Below, piece by piece: positions 49,096-60,684 of a stretch of 64,000 bases of DNA. Both the position numbers and the translations under genes were made by a program. The stretch is from Mangifera indica (Eukaryota; Streptophyta; Magnoliopsida; Sapindales; Anacardiaceae): NCBI RefSeq assembly GCF_011075055.1, contig NC_058153.1, positions 7,750,001 to 7,814,000 of the forward strand, read 5' to 3'. Numbering within the stretch: the stretch's first letter is position 1; every line of letters begins with the position of its first letter. Below the pieces are notes generated by a model, which worked only from the letters and a program-made list of their open reading frames with translations, searched no databases and had not been told where the DNA came from.

Positions 49096-51230
49096 TGTAA
49101 CACCCACAAGTAAGTCCAAGTATTTTAGTCATTTTCTTTGATATATATGTGAATTAATTATTTTTTGTGAATAGTAAATGATCATTCATTGCAAGGGTGG
49201 ACGCCTATTCATGCATAGTGAAGGGCAAAAAAATCATTTTATAATGAACGCATGAAATTGGTTAAGTATAAGAAGATGAACAGTCGTGCATGATCAACTG
49301 AACCTACTTTTATGCATTTGTTGAATTTGAATTTCAATAAGATATGTTTTATGGTGATTTTGGGATGTGTTTTAATGTAATAGTAGAAGTAACATCGTCC
49401 ATGGTAGAAGGATGACTATTCATACAGTTTAAGTTACAAAATAAAAAAGGGCACTGCATGTTTGGCTAGTTATTATTAACTCTTTACAAAGCAGAACCAA
49501 ACAACGACAAAGAAGAGGTATATGAGTTATGAGGAGATCCAAAAAGAGATTAGATCACAAAATTTTCCATAACCACACAAAAAATTAGCAATCACTAAAA
49601 GTAAAGTAAGTGGTTAACTTTTTACTCTATCTTTCATATGGTTTAATGGTTTTAAGTTGTTATGGATTCATTTAATGAATATCAGTCTGTAAAAAACATG
49701 TTATAAAGAAGAACACTATAGACTTAGTATCATTGTATGAATTGAATGAGTGATAAAACAACATGATGACTATGTTTTGTATATTATGATTTTAGCAATC
49801 TATTATTGATAAAATGATTTTAAGGACTATGATACTCAAGAATGAAAATAAAATGACTAGAGATTGATTTGATATGATTGTGAATGAAAGAACTAGTATG
49901 ATGTTGATGGAATTTGTAAAAACTAGTAAAGTACACATTTTCTAATCGAAACCATACTAATTAAGATGAACGAGCGTTCATGCCTTTTAGGAAAAAAAAA
50001 ATTTCTCATTGGTGCAATGAACATTCATTTTAAAAGGTTTAGCTTGAACAGTTGTTCAGTATGGGATGAATGCTTATTCATGGTATTTTAGGGGGAACGA
50101 TGAGGATAGGAGAGGAATGACCATTAAGGACTTAACGACGTTAATCAAATGTTCATAAGTCCTTAGTTAACAGAAGGGTGAACATTTATTCATAGCAAGA
50201 TGTACGCGTGTTCATGGGCTTAGAAAGATGAATGAAGATTAAGGGCTATGGACGCTCGTTTTGCTAGTGCATAAAATTATTTTACCCTTATGAGATAAGT
50301 GGTGTTATATGTGAAAGCAATAAGGCTATACGAGGGATAGACCCCTATGAGATGCATCATACACTCGACGTCAAGGTACATTAGACATTTATTTTTAGTT
50401 TAAATATGCATGGTAAGTGATAGTGGCATCAGTTAGTTTCCTCATATGGTCAGTAAGATACATCACATACGTGATTGTGGTAAAGGTTATCTTAGGATGG
50501 TAATTCAGAGAGTAGTCTTGTAGTTATGCTCATGTGGTAAGGGAAAGACTGTGACCAATTTTTTATATGACCAATATATCATAGCTAGTTAGTTTGATAG
50601 TCTGACTGGTATATGTTTGAGACACAAGAGATATTAGACATTTAGGATGTCAATTACTTTCACGAGGGTATCAAATATACTGAGTTTGACTTAGGCCTTA
50701 GTCATCTATGTGATGTGGCCAAACAAATCCTCTAACAACCACAAAGAGGCTTAGTGATAAAATATTGGTTTATGAGTTATGTTGTGTATAAGGTGTTGAA
50801 AGGTCACCTACTTACTAAGTGTTTTTCACTCACACATTCTTTTTTGTGATTTTGCTGAAAAAGGTGAATAGCAAGACATGTGAGGGAACCAATGATCTAG
50901 CTCAAGTCATTGTATGAGATAACAGGGTAATATAGTCACTTCTAGATTTTTATGATATTTATGTATTCATTTCAATTTAAGATAATGTTTTAAATTATGC
51001 TCTTATGAGTTTTTATTTTAGACACTGTGGATTATATAGATGGTATGTTATTTATCTATGTGATTTGAAGTATTATATTTGATGATGTATGCACCTTTTT
51101 ACACTTATTTTAAGGTTAAGTATTTACTATCATACTTAAATTTTGTTATATATAGGAAAGAGTTCAAGTTATGCATGTCTCTTCAAGTCATATTTTGGGT
51201 AGGCATATATATTTGGAGAAGGGTGCTATA
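49096..51230 (+). mobile_element. gypsy solo LTR (2135 bp) inside copia RT
   Basis: It starts TGTAACACCCACAAGTAAG and ends GGGTGCTATA, a degraded LTR end. The flanks are GTAAA (49091-49095) and GCAAA (51231-51235), a 5-bp duplication with one change. With one copy removed, the RT frame is continuous across the site. The backbone matches other gypsy LTRs in the window (50290-50480 against 2200-2400), but its dyads have the form ATGAACG-nn-CGTTCAT (49966-49981) rather than ACACG-nn-CGTGT. Confidence 0.9.
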
Positions 51231-51460
51231 GCAAATGACTTTTCAAAAAGAAAATTGACATAAAAGGTAACATGTATACCTATAAAGTATAACTAGTTGC
51301 TAAAGGTTTTAGCTAAAAACATGGCATTGATTATGATAAAGCATTTTCACTAGCCGTGATGTTTAAGTCTATCCAGATTATGCCTACCACGATTATGAAA
51401 TCTGGCAAATAGATGTCAAGACAACCTTCATGAATAGTAATCTTATAGAGGATGTATATG
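51231..51460 (+). pseudogene. copia RT core start, right of the solo LTR
   Basis: The reading resumes with FSKRKL / FKRKI-type sequence and then LVAKGF and GIDYDKAFS, the start of the copia RT core. It stops at a deletion near 51460 where LTR sequence begins, so most of RT and all of RNase H are gone. Confidence 0.8.
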
Positions 51461-52192
51461 TTATAGATACTACCAACCGAATAGAAAGTTTATGGATCAC
51501 ACACATATATGAGTCAATTTAGACTCTCATGGCATAAGGCCATTTAAGGATAATCTTAGAATGTTTAGGCTTAGGCAAACTTAGGAATAGACTAAGCTTG
51601 TCCAATAAGATTGAATCAGCCTAGTTTGACTATTTCTTTGATCATAACTATTCATGGTCAATAAACAACCATTCATGATGAGCCAAATTAAGATAAAATT
51701 TTATCCAAATCCGTGTCAAAGGATATGGATAAATTACATATTATACGTGATAAGAATCAAGATAAATGATTGTTCATTTGACTATAAATAGTCGTTCATG
51801 GCATCTTATAAATAAATATGCGATTTTACAATTTTATTTCTTCTGCAAAATAATTACACAGTCGAATACCTGTTCACTTTACACTATTTCCTCGGGCGTT
51901 GAGTCTAAGTAGACTTGTACACATGTTTTAGCCTTCTTTCATCTATGCTTCATATGTATATCGAGTTGCCTCCCAACTATGGGTTGGAAAGTCAACCTAT
52001 TACCACAAACAGACTAAAAGAGCTGTCAAAAGCAAGTATTGTGTTCTAAAACACCCCATGGTTGATTTCCATGATTTATGTAAAATATCTCCTAAAATGT
52101 GATCCGAGAGAGGGGATTTTTGGGCTATTTTGAAATTTTATTGTATTTCAGTGCCCTTACCAATTTTCGAGTGACCAAAGAATTCCCTATGG
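51461..52192 (+). repeat. copia LTR, 5' half missing
   Basis: It begins inside the LTR (matching 37455 onward) and runs to a degraded end near 52192 (AATTCCCTATGG, against AATTCCTTACA at 38146-38156). Dyads of the ATGAACG type are present in decayed form near 51645-51680 and 51770-51800. Confidence 0.7.
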
Positions 52193-52200
52193 AATGGGCA

Positions 52201-55200
52201 TGTAATAACTCTCTCTAATGACATACCCTTATATAGAATATGACCCAAAAAAATGTGCATAACTTGCTCTCATAACTCATACAAGAAAATTCAAAGATGA
52301 TATTAATTATTTAATCTTAAAATTCATGCAAAAAGGTGCAAACTAAAAATTTCTTTAAATGCGAACTGAGTGTGCATAACTTGCTCTCTTCATAAAGTGC
52401 ATAATTGATAGAAGCATTGTGGGACCATCAAGCTATTAAGGAGATCCGCTATATATTTCGATTGGGCTAATTACGAGGAGTAGAGCTAAAAAGGTGCAAT
52501 AAGCCTTCATAGGGCTTGTGGAGGGCTTAGAGACTAAAACCAGTTCACTCAAGGATGACTGGATGCTTAAAAGAGCCAACAGAGAAGTTAACCTGATTCA
52601 AGTCTATGCCCATGGAGAAATCTAAATCCAAAACGCGTAGGCAGACTTTGATTGACCATAACTTTTGATCTGAAAGGAGTTACGAGCCTTGTAACCTATC
52701 AACATAAAGCTTATTTTGTTCTCTATATCAACAACCTACTTTGCCAGTTGCATTCGATTTGTAGGCCTAAATAAAGGTCGTTTTAATGTATATTATGCAA
52801 TTTTTGTTTTATCAAATTTAGGATTTTTGGGTTTTCGTGAATTTTGGTCTTTCTTGTGATAAGGCTAGACTTTAATAAGCCCAATTGTCATATTACATTT
52901 TAATTAGAGTGTTGGATAGTTAATTAGGTAATGGGCTTGGGGAGTTTGGAAGTCCATTAGCCAACTTTTATCTTGAATGAGAACTTTTGGCCAACTTTTT
53001 GCATAGTTTTGCCTACTGTTAAATTACCAACCATTTAAACTTATCAAGATTCATCTTATGGCATTCACCATTAACGATGCCAAAATTCATTCGATTAAAT
53101 ATCAATTCGGGTCAAGGTTTACGTTGATGAAACTAATTCAATCCTAAGGAAAATATCTTCTTAAACGTTGGGTCTTACGTCATATCGTCAAGGTTAACGT
53201 CAATAATTCAAAACAAAATGCACAAAGGAAAACTTGAATGATATAAAAATCCAAATGATGAAAATGCCTTCCACCTCATGCAATGATTTGAGCTGAACTA
53301 TTCACTTTGTTGCATGCCCCGCTACTCATCTCTACATATAAAACCATAGAAGGAATGTGTGAGTGAAAAAAATTTAGTAGCAGGTGACTCCTTGACATCT
53401 TGCACATAAAATCTTAAGTTGGCATTCTAACTCTAAATTTTTATATGGTTAAAGTGGATGTTTTCTGGCACTTTTTTTTGCCCATCCATCTACTCTTAGC
53501 ACTCTCGTACCCTAAATACATAGATCATCTCATATAGTTTACTTAGGCTTAAGTTAACCATGACATATCTAATACTCTAGTAAAGCAATTGGCATCCTAA
53601 ATGCCTACTAACTATTATGCAATTCGAATTCTATACGTTGAAATACCCTAGAATGTCAACAATCCAAAAATCATTTAGAAATCTGAAAATACGAGTTGAT
53701 CTATCCTAAAAAGGCAAAAATTGAAAAAATGAAACTGAAATTCAAATTCTATACGTTGAAATACCTTAGAATGTCAACAATTGGAAAATCATTCAAAAAT
53801 TTGAAAATGCAAGTCGATCTATCCTAAAAAAGCAAAAATCAAAAAAAGGAAATTGAAATTCGAACTCTATACGTTAAAATACCCTTAAATGTTAACAATA
53901 AAAAATCGTTTAAAAATCTGAAAATATAAGTCGATATATCTTAAAAAGATAAAAAAAAAAAAAAACAGAACTGAAATTCGAATTCTAAACGTTGAAATAC
54001 CTTAAAATGTCAACAATCAAAAAATCATTCAGAAATCTAAAATACGAGTCGATATATCCTAAAACAACGAAAATTGAAAAAAACGGAATTGAAATTCGAA
54101 CTCTATACGTTAAAATACCTTTGAATGTCAACAATCAAACAATCATTTAGAAATATGAAAAATACGAATTAATATATCCTAAAATGATGAAAATTGAAAA
54201 AACGAAACTAAAATTTAAATTCTATAAGTTGAAATACGTTAGAATGTCACCAATCGAAAAATCATTTGAAAATATGAGTCGATATATTCTAAAATGGCGA
54301 AATTCAAAAAAATGAAACTGAAATTCGAAAATACGAATCGATATATCCTATAAATGAAAAAACCGAAATATTGAGCATAAATTTCGTCATTATATCGTAA
54401 AATATGCCAACAAAGCACAAAAATGAAAAAATCGAATGTCAAATTTGAAAACTACATATCGAAAAACTTTAAAACAGAAAAAACGGATATAAAATTCGAA
54501 AACAACACATCGAGAAACACTAGATATGGAAAATATCAATTTACCCCCTCAGAAAATTTCTACTGTAAATAGGTCTAATATTTATCCCTTACCCCCTCAA
54601 CAATTTTCTAATCTATTAGCGCCTCTGCAGTAAAAAAAAAAGTAAATTTCCCCTCAACCCATTGTTTTCATGGCATTAGCCCACTGTCTCATGGCAAATT
54701 TCACAAACACCCCCCATGGACTAACCGCTCTCCCTCAGCTCCCTAATATTTTGAAAAAGCTACTTCACCCTCTAACCCATGTTTAATCTCTCCTGACCGT
54801 AGGGGAATTCGTCTTGACTGTGGGATCCACTGTTTCCACAAACAAGAGCATCGACTGTTCGAACCTTTTTTCCGATGCAAAAATCATCGTTTCTGCCTCC
54901 AATTTCAACACAAATTAAATGTACATATCCTATAACACAAAACCCCTCAAGAAATTCAACCAAAACAATCAAGAATCAAAATATTTTATGTATTGTTCAA
55001 AATTGGAACCCTAGAATTTCAAACTGCAAAATCTCTCTCAAATCTCAATAATCTTAACAATAAATTGATTCAAACAACAGTAGGGAAGATGTACTAACCT
55101 TCTTTGCCATTTTCGATCATCGAAAAAATATGAAAATCGACAAAAATCGCTTCGTCATGGAATGACCATGGGATGATCGTGGGAGACGCAAAAATTTTAG

Positions 55201-55290
55201 AATTTGCACAATAAAAACGTGGAAAAATAAAGGAGAAAATAAGTAAAATCCTTGGTTTATATATAGGGGTAGTTTGGTCATTTCATAAAA
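52201..55290 (-). mobile_element. Minus-strand gypsy-like LTR region, compound
   Basis: It begins TGTAATAACTCTCTCTAATG, like other minus-strand gypsy LTR ends. The part 53210-53420 matches 14780-14940. The part 52400-53050 has no counterpart there and looks like an inserted or different segment of unknown origin. The part 53620-54500 is a 118-bp tandem array. From about 55090 to 55280 (GGTTTATATATAGGGG) a minus-strand TATA box is likely. The right boundary is not certain. Open frames at 54239-54442 and 54772-54972 are not supported as genes. Confidence 0.5.
53620..54500. repeat. 118-bp tandem array, about 6 full units
   Basis: The landmark CTATACGTTGAAATAC recurs at about 53632, 53750, 53868, 53986, 54104 and 54223, that is every 118 or 119 bases. 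Each unit also has GTCAACAAT, AAAATCATT and CGATATATCCTAAAA blocks. Units differ by scattered changes and small indels in A runs; two further units after 54300 are degenerate and shorter. Confidence 0.9.
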
Positions 55291-55299
55291 AAGGGCATT

Positions 55300-55633
55300 T
55301 TTTCTTAAACCTAATTATTTTGGATAATTTCGCTTAGAGCCCCTAAATTTTGGCCATTTAATATAATTTTCATAGAAAAATTATAGAATTTTCTTCTTCT
55401 TCTTCCTTTAGCCACGAAAAGCTTCCATTTTTCTTCCTTGAAGGGTGCAAGTCAAGAGATCACTTGATTTAGTGATTTAAGCTTCCTAACTTCAAATTAA
55501 ATTACAAAGTACAAGGTAGTTTACATATTTCTACACTTTATTTCTTGAAACAACATGTAAATTTCATATTGCTATTGTTGCATATAATGTGAACATGATC
55601 TACATGATTTAATTTTGTTACCAAAATCTTACA
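55300..55633 (+). repeat. copia 5' LTR, end part, third element
   Basis: Sequence up to AAATCTTACA at 55633 is followed by a strong primer site, so it is the end of a copia LTR (R-U5). The start is not visible and is probably lost to, or hidden in, the minus-strand LTR region on its left. Confidence 0.6.
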
Positions 55634-55635
55634 AA

Positions 55636-55647
55636 TGGTATCAGAGC
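55636..55647 (+). other. tRNA primer-binding site of third copia element
   Basis: TGGTATCAGAGC is an exact match to the plant initiator methionine tRNA primer site. Confidence 0.92.
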
Positions 55648-56675
55648 AAGAGTTTGATCCTTAAATAACAAGAATATTCCATAATTTTAGGTGTTTGAAA
55701 GTGTTAGTGATCAAAACCTAAGATATACATTTTGTTATGTGTGATTGGTTCAAACCAAGTGTGAATATGTTATTAGGAATGTCTTAATAGCATTTAAAAA
55801 CCTTTAAATTGTTGAAATTGTATTGGAAAAATTTTAACATAAAAATCATAATTTTAAAAATTTGGATGTTTTTGAAATTATTGGTTTAATCATGATTTAT
55901 GCATGATTGTCATGATATACACATGAATTTTAATCTTGACTTTGCATAGAAATGTGTTTTTAAGAAACTTAGTTTGTATGACTTGGTGAAGGGTTCCATG
56001 TGTTTGGTTGATAGAAATAAGATTCATGTAACATCCCTCTCTAGAAGTGCTACCCATCGAAGGAGAAATGTTACGAATTAATATTCGGAGCGTCTATTTT
56101 TTTCTTTTTAAAAAATACTTTAAAATAAACGCATCATTAAAAGTTTTTAGGAAGTATTCCAAGAAAACTAAAAATCTGGAAGTGAACAAAAGATGTATAT
56201 ACTTATATGAAAGCATCTGAAAATAGGGAGTAATCATATGTAACTGTACCATAATCTCAAAAAGTCAAAAGTCGACAAGAACATGCCACTGTATGCATGT
56301 AATATAAACCAGAGATAACCTGCTCCAGCTAGATCTACCTACGCTGACCTGACCCTGCCTCGCAGCTACCTCGATCACCTATACCTGCAATCAGGAAAGA
56401 AAAGGGAATGAGTGATAAGAACACTCAGTAAGGGGAAAGAATCAAGTAAACTATCTTTTTTTTCTTGTTCTAACTCACTTTTGAGACTCAACCTCACATC
56501 TTAATCTTTATAAAAGATTGAGGGGGTAATTTAGTTCACTCTTTACTATTTGGGTCATATTTTGTCTCATATGGTGTCTATTTGATACTTTCTGGAAGCT
56601 AACTATAGGGATTTGACACTTTTCTAAGCTCAAGCTCTTTTTCTTTCACTACACTATTTCTGAATCTGAATTGAG

Positions 56676-56757
56676 CTCTACTGCGAGCGGACCCTACTAG
56701 GGCTCTATGTCCTACTACGGATGTGTCCTACTGCGGACGTGCCCTACTGCAGGCGGT
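56676..56757. repeat. Short CCTACTGCGG array, 16-18 bp period
   Basis: CCTACT-type starts occur at 56676, 56693, 56711, 56727 and 56743; the last three are exactly 16 bp apart. Weaker forms lie in another LTR at 9847-9900. Confidence 0.85.
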
Positions 56758-56892
56758 GTAATGTAAAGTGCCCCCTCATAGTTTATAGCATGCATGCAGG
56801 TTTTATATCTTACTAATTTTGCTTCCATTTAAATTTATTCATAACTCAACAGACATTATTCTTGGGACGACCCCTAAATCTTGAGCCCCAAA

Positions 56893-57047
56893 TTCCTTTT
56901 CTTGCTTTTCTTTCTTTTTTTCTTTTCTTCTTTTCTTTCTTTTTTTTTTCTCCTTTCTTTCCTTTCCTTTCCTTTCCTTTCCTTTCTTTTATTTTCTTTC
57001 CTTTCCTTTCCTTTCCTTTCTTTTCTTTCCTTTCTTTCTTTCTTTCC
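56893..57047. repeat. CTTTC-rich pyrimidine tract, about 155 bp
   Basis: Almost pure C/T on the plus strand, with a run of CCTTT units between about 56955 and 57020. On the LTR's own strand it is a purine tract. Confidence 0.95.
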
Positions 57048-57059
57048 TGCCCAAAACTA

Positions 57060-57640
57060 CGAAATACTGTTTACAGAACAGTCATTTAACAGAGCAGCCT
57101 TCTTTTTCATACAATTTAACAGCACAAACGGTTTCTAATTCATACAAGCTATATATTTTTGAAACGAGGATTCAAAGATCTTTCCAACAAGCTAAAACAG
57201 CACTCATAATTCAATAGATAAGGCAGTCAAAACGTGAGATAAAATCAGTGGCAAAAACTGCCTCCCCTGTTTATTTGGTAAAGTAGTTCTTATGGTTCAT
57301 GCAATATTTAACAATCCAAATGATCCCCAATTCATACAAGCTATATATCAATGAAAAGAGAATTCAAAGAGCTTTCCAACGAGATATAATAGCACTTATA
57401 ATTCCATAGATAAGACAGTCAAAACGTGAGATAAACTCAGTGACAAAACTGCCTCCTCTGTTTATTTAGTAAAACAGTCTTTTCGGTTTATATAATCTTT
57501 AACAGTCCAAATGATCTCTAATTCATACAAGCTATATATCATTGGAAAGAGGATTCAAAGATATTTTCAACAAGATATAATAGCACTCATAATTCATCAG
57601 ATAAGGCAGCCAAAACATGGGACGAACTCAATGGCAAAAA
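57060..57640. repeat. Three tandem copies of a ~195-bp unit in the LTR
   Basis: CATACAAGCTATATAT recurs at 57141, 57333 and 57534, giving periods of 192 and 201. Each unit also has GGATTCAAAGA, AGATAAGGCAG and CAAAACTGCCTC blocks. The units are clearly related but differ at many sites. Confidence 0.88.
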
Positions 57641-60024
57641 CTGTAAATATCATGTAACTTTCTGCCATGAACAAAATAACACACATAGACATCCCAAATG
57701 GCAAAACAACATTCCTCAACTTCAAATTCATCATTTATAACATAGATCCAAGGAACCAAAAGCCTAAAACATGTAACATATCAAGGAGGATACCCCTTAC
57801 CTTATTTCAAGCCAAATCTTTGCAAGTTGGCTTCCTCCTCTTTGTTTTGCTTCCTTTATCACCAAGATCACTTTAAATCAATACGAAAACACACTAACAT
57901 ATTCACATAACATGCATATAAACATAGATAAAAGGAGAAGGAAGGAGATCTTTGGTTACCAAAGCTTTCAAGGTGCTTCTCTTTTTTTTCTTTTTATTTT
58001 ATCTTACAATATCTCTTCAATTTCTTCCTTTGGCTTCACAAAACAAAAGAAAAGAACATGAAGGAGGCTGGTTGCTGGAGCTTTACGAGAGAAGAAGATG
58101 ATAGAAAAACTTGAAGCTTCCTTTTGTCTTTTCTGTTTTTTATAAACATCTTTATCTCTTTTTTCTTTTTCTTTCTCTTTTTTGACTTTTTTGTATTTAT
58201 ATATATATATATATATATAAACACACCCATACATATATATATTTAAAATGAGAAAAATCTCAAAACAGGGTCAAAAGACATAATTACCCCTGGAATATAC
58301 TTGAGGGTATTACAATTCAAATGTTGATTGAATTTTTATTAATTCATTAAACTAGTGTTTGACTTGGTTTGATTAAGAATTGGATTCTTGATAGCTTGGA
58401 TTGGATAAATTACATTATGTGTAACCTTATTCATGTATGAATAATCATCACATGGTGAGATGGATTATGTTTGAGTGATGAATGATTCATATATGTCATG
58501 ATTTGGTGAAATGCATGACACTTGTGAAGTTGGCTTACATTAGGCATGTGTTGTGTATTTAGTTTACAACTTGTTATTCTAAAACCTACTCATGTTTAAG
58601 TATGAATTGAAACATGTTTAGTGAGATTTTAGTGAACTTGGTATGTGTTTTGGAAACACTAAGAGTTAGAGTTTTATGTTTGGTTTCAAGACAAAAGTAA
58701 TATAAAATTTTGGTTTAATTACTTTGTATACTTGTTATGGTTTGATCTTGTAGACACCAAACATTGGATGTGCTTGAGTTTTAGCAAACTTGAACAAAGA
58801 ACATAAAATATGATAAATCATTTGTTAAGTTTACCAAATTATAAATTTAACTTCTAAGTTTGAATGTTTGACCATAGTGTTATACATATTAATATGGTGC
58901 TCACAATGTCATGTTATTATAGGTATATACGATAACATTAATGTGTGATATGTGTATGTTATATATGAGACATTATGACATGTTAAACATCATGTATCTA
59001 AATGTTTAACATTATGTATGCTAGATTGAAATGGACATAACATATTGGATATGTTTGTTGTCTTAGATACATAAATAAGAAATCAAGTTTGCTAGTCTAG
59101 GATTAAGTTATAAGATACTAGATCTTATATACAAGATCAACCTAATGTACATTTTAGATATGTAATATGTTAAGTTGTGTGAAAATATGACTTTTTTTTT
59201 ATTATTGAATAATATAGTTGATATGTGTTCAATAACATGCCTAAGTTTGATGTTTTATATTATCATGTAATTTATTTATGACATATAATAGAGAACTAAA
59301 ACTTTTCGGCATAAAATAGTCTTACAATACCATTTAAGATATTAGAGAAGCTATCAATGGCATAAATCGTAAAAATATGTTTTAGTAACATGTCTTAGGT
59401 GACAAATACATATCCTAAGATACACATTAGACTACTCGAAATATGAACTACCCCTAATTAATTAATTAAAAAAACCTTCCCCAAATTTTCAATATCAAAT
59501 TTGAGTCTTCCATTGTGGGTCGATTAGGGTTAGGTCATACGCTGAAAATCTTAGATTTCTATTATGTGATGGATACTATGTCATATGACATAAAATCAAT
59601 CGATTGGTGTCTAGAGTAATATTCTTGTCATTCCCTAGATTCTATTATGTGCGGGAGTGATGGAGTATTATGTTTGGAAAGCACGATGGGTTGAATTTGA
59701 CTAGTATATAGTGCTTAGATCTATTATGTACGGTGCTCAAAGCTAAAGGCTCATATGAATCTTAACGTGTATTTGAAATGCAAAAGGAAATTGTTTCCTA
59801 ATTATTGAGCTTGATAGACTTAGATCTATTATATGTAGTTTGTCAAGGTTGATAAGAACTTGATTCCCCACTAGAAAGTGATCCAATGAACTTTTCGAAT
59901 CTTCAACTAGAGAAGTATAATATTTGAATAAAATAGTGGGAGCTAATAAGATTAGGTTTATTGGTAATTACTAATGAATTTGTCATTTCTTGCAGTATTC
60001 TCTCTTATGATACAAAATCTCAAA

Positions 60025-60684
60025 ATGTCAACAGCAAATAATATACTCCTGAAATTGATGGACTCGTATGTGCTTATTGGTCCCAATTTTAAAGACTGGC
60101 TGAGAAATCTGACAATTATTCTCAATCTTGAAAAGTTAGTCTATGTCTTGGAGACACCTTTACTAGTAGCAGTGGACCTTGATACCCCTAAGGAAGAGCA
60201 AAGGGCTTATGCTGAATGGGTAGATGTCGACTTACGAGTTCGTAGTTATATACTGGTATCAATGAACTCTAAACTTCAAACTCAATTTGAGAATGTGCAG
60301 AGTGCGTATGAAATTATCACTACTTTAAGAGAGTTATTTAGTGAAAATGTTCAAGTGAAGGAATATAATTTGAGGACTTTACTATTCAACATGTGGTTTA
60401 AGGAAGACGTTTTCCCAGATGATCATGTTATTAAAATGATTAACAAGACTGGGGAGTTACAAATTATGGGCACAACTTTGTTGCATAATGTTCAGGTGCA
60501 TTTAATTCTCTATTCACTCCCTCTAACTTTTAACCCATTCATTACAAATTATAATCTCAATAGGATTGAGCGCACTCTCTCTAAACTTCTCAATGATATT
60601 CAAGAATTTTATAATAATGAGAAGAAAGGGAAAACACCAACTGAGTTGCTAGCTACCTTTGCCACGAGAGGCAAAAAGAGGTAA
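60025..60684 (+). CDS. copia gag, intact open frame
   Basis: The frame is open from 59974; the likelier start is the ATG at 60025 (MSTANNILLKLMD), giving 219 residues, because that matches the usual N-terminus of copia gag. It has LIGPNFKDWLRNLTIIL, then YVLETPL and the long helical capsid part with EYNLRTLLFNMWF. In an active element gag forms the particle that packages the RNA. The frame stops before the zinc knuckle, which lies in a shifted frame downstream, so the protein would lack its RNA-binding end. It is part of an element that is broken in pol. Confidence 0.75.
   Translation: MSTANNILLKLMDSYVLIGPNFKDWLRNLTIILNLEKLVYVLETPLLVAVDLDTPKEEQRAYAEWVDVDLRVRSYILVSMNSKLQTQFENVQSAYEIITTLRELFSENVQVKEYNLRTLLFNMWFKEDVFPDDHVIKMINKTGELQIMGTTLLHNVQVHLILYSLPLTFNPFITNYNLNRIERTLSKLLNDIQEFYNNEKKGKTPTELLATFATRGKKR

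Larger units (their letters stand above)
56027..58314 (-). mobile_element. gypsy solo LTR (2288 bp) with perfect target duplication
   Basis: It starts TGTAACATCCCTCTCTAG and ends GGGTATTACA on the plus strand, a minus-strand gypsy LTR. ATTCA lies directly outside on both sides (56022-56026 and 58315-58319). It is better preserved than the other LTRs and may be the youngest insertion. It holds a 16-bp CCTACT array, a long pyrimidine tract, three copies of a repeat of about 195 bp and a short TA run (58199-58219). The open frames over the pyrimidine tract and over the TA run (56862-57138 plus strand, 58004-58234 minus strand) are low-complexity artefacts. Confidence 0.92.
55648..60024 (+). other. 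copia leader, split by a solo gypsy LTR
   Basis: Non-coding leader at 55648-56026 and 58315-60024; the stretch between them is the solo LTR. It has an AT-rich base composition and no coding features. The last 100 bp before gag (AAAATAGTGGGAGC near 59930) resemble the leader ends near 40750 and 45985, so the copia families are related. Confidence 0.65.

Noticed and set aside
52196..55297. GGGCA on both sides of the minus-strand LTR region as a target duplication
   Set aside because: The right border does not end in CA and the two flanks do not join into one known sequence, so the match may be chance.
55636..55647. Possible tRNA gene fragment
   Set aside because: Only the 12-base primer complement is present, directly after an LTR end; there is no cloverleaf.
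56862..57138. Overlapping open frames rich in Phe, Ser and Leu
   Set aside because: They only read through the CTTTC pyrimidine tract in a solo LTR; low-complexity artefact.
58004..58234. Minus-strand open frames with a Tyr-Ile repeat
   Set aside because: The repeat comes from a TA microsatellite inside the same LTR; no domain.
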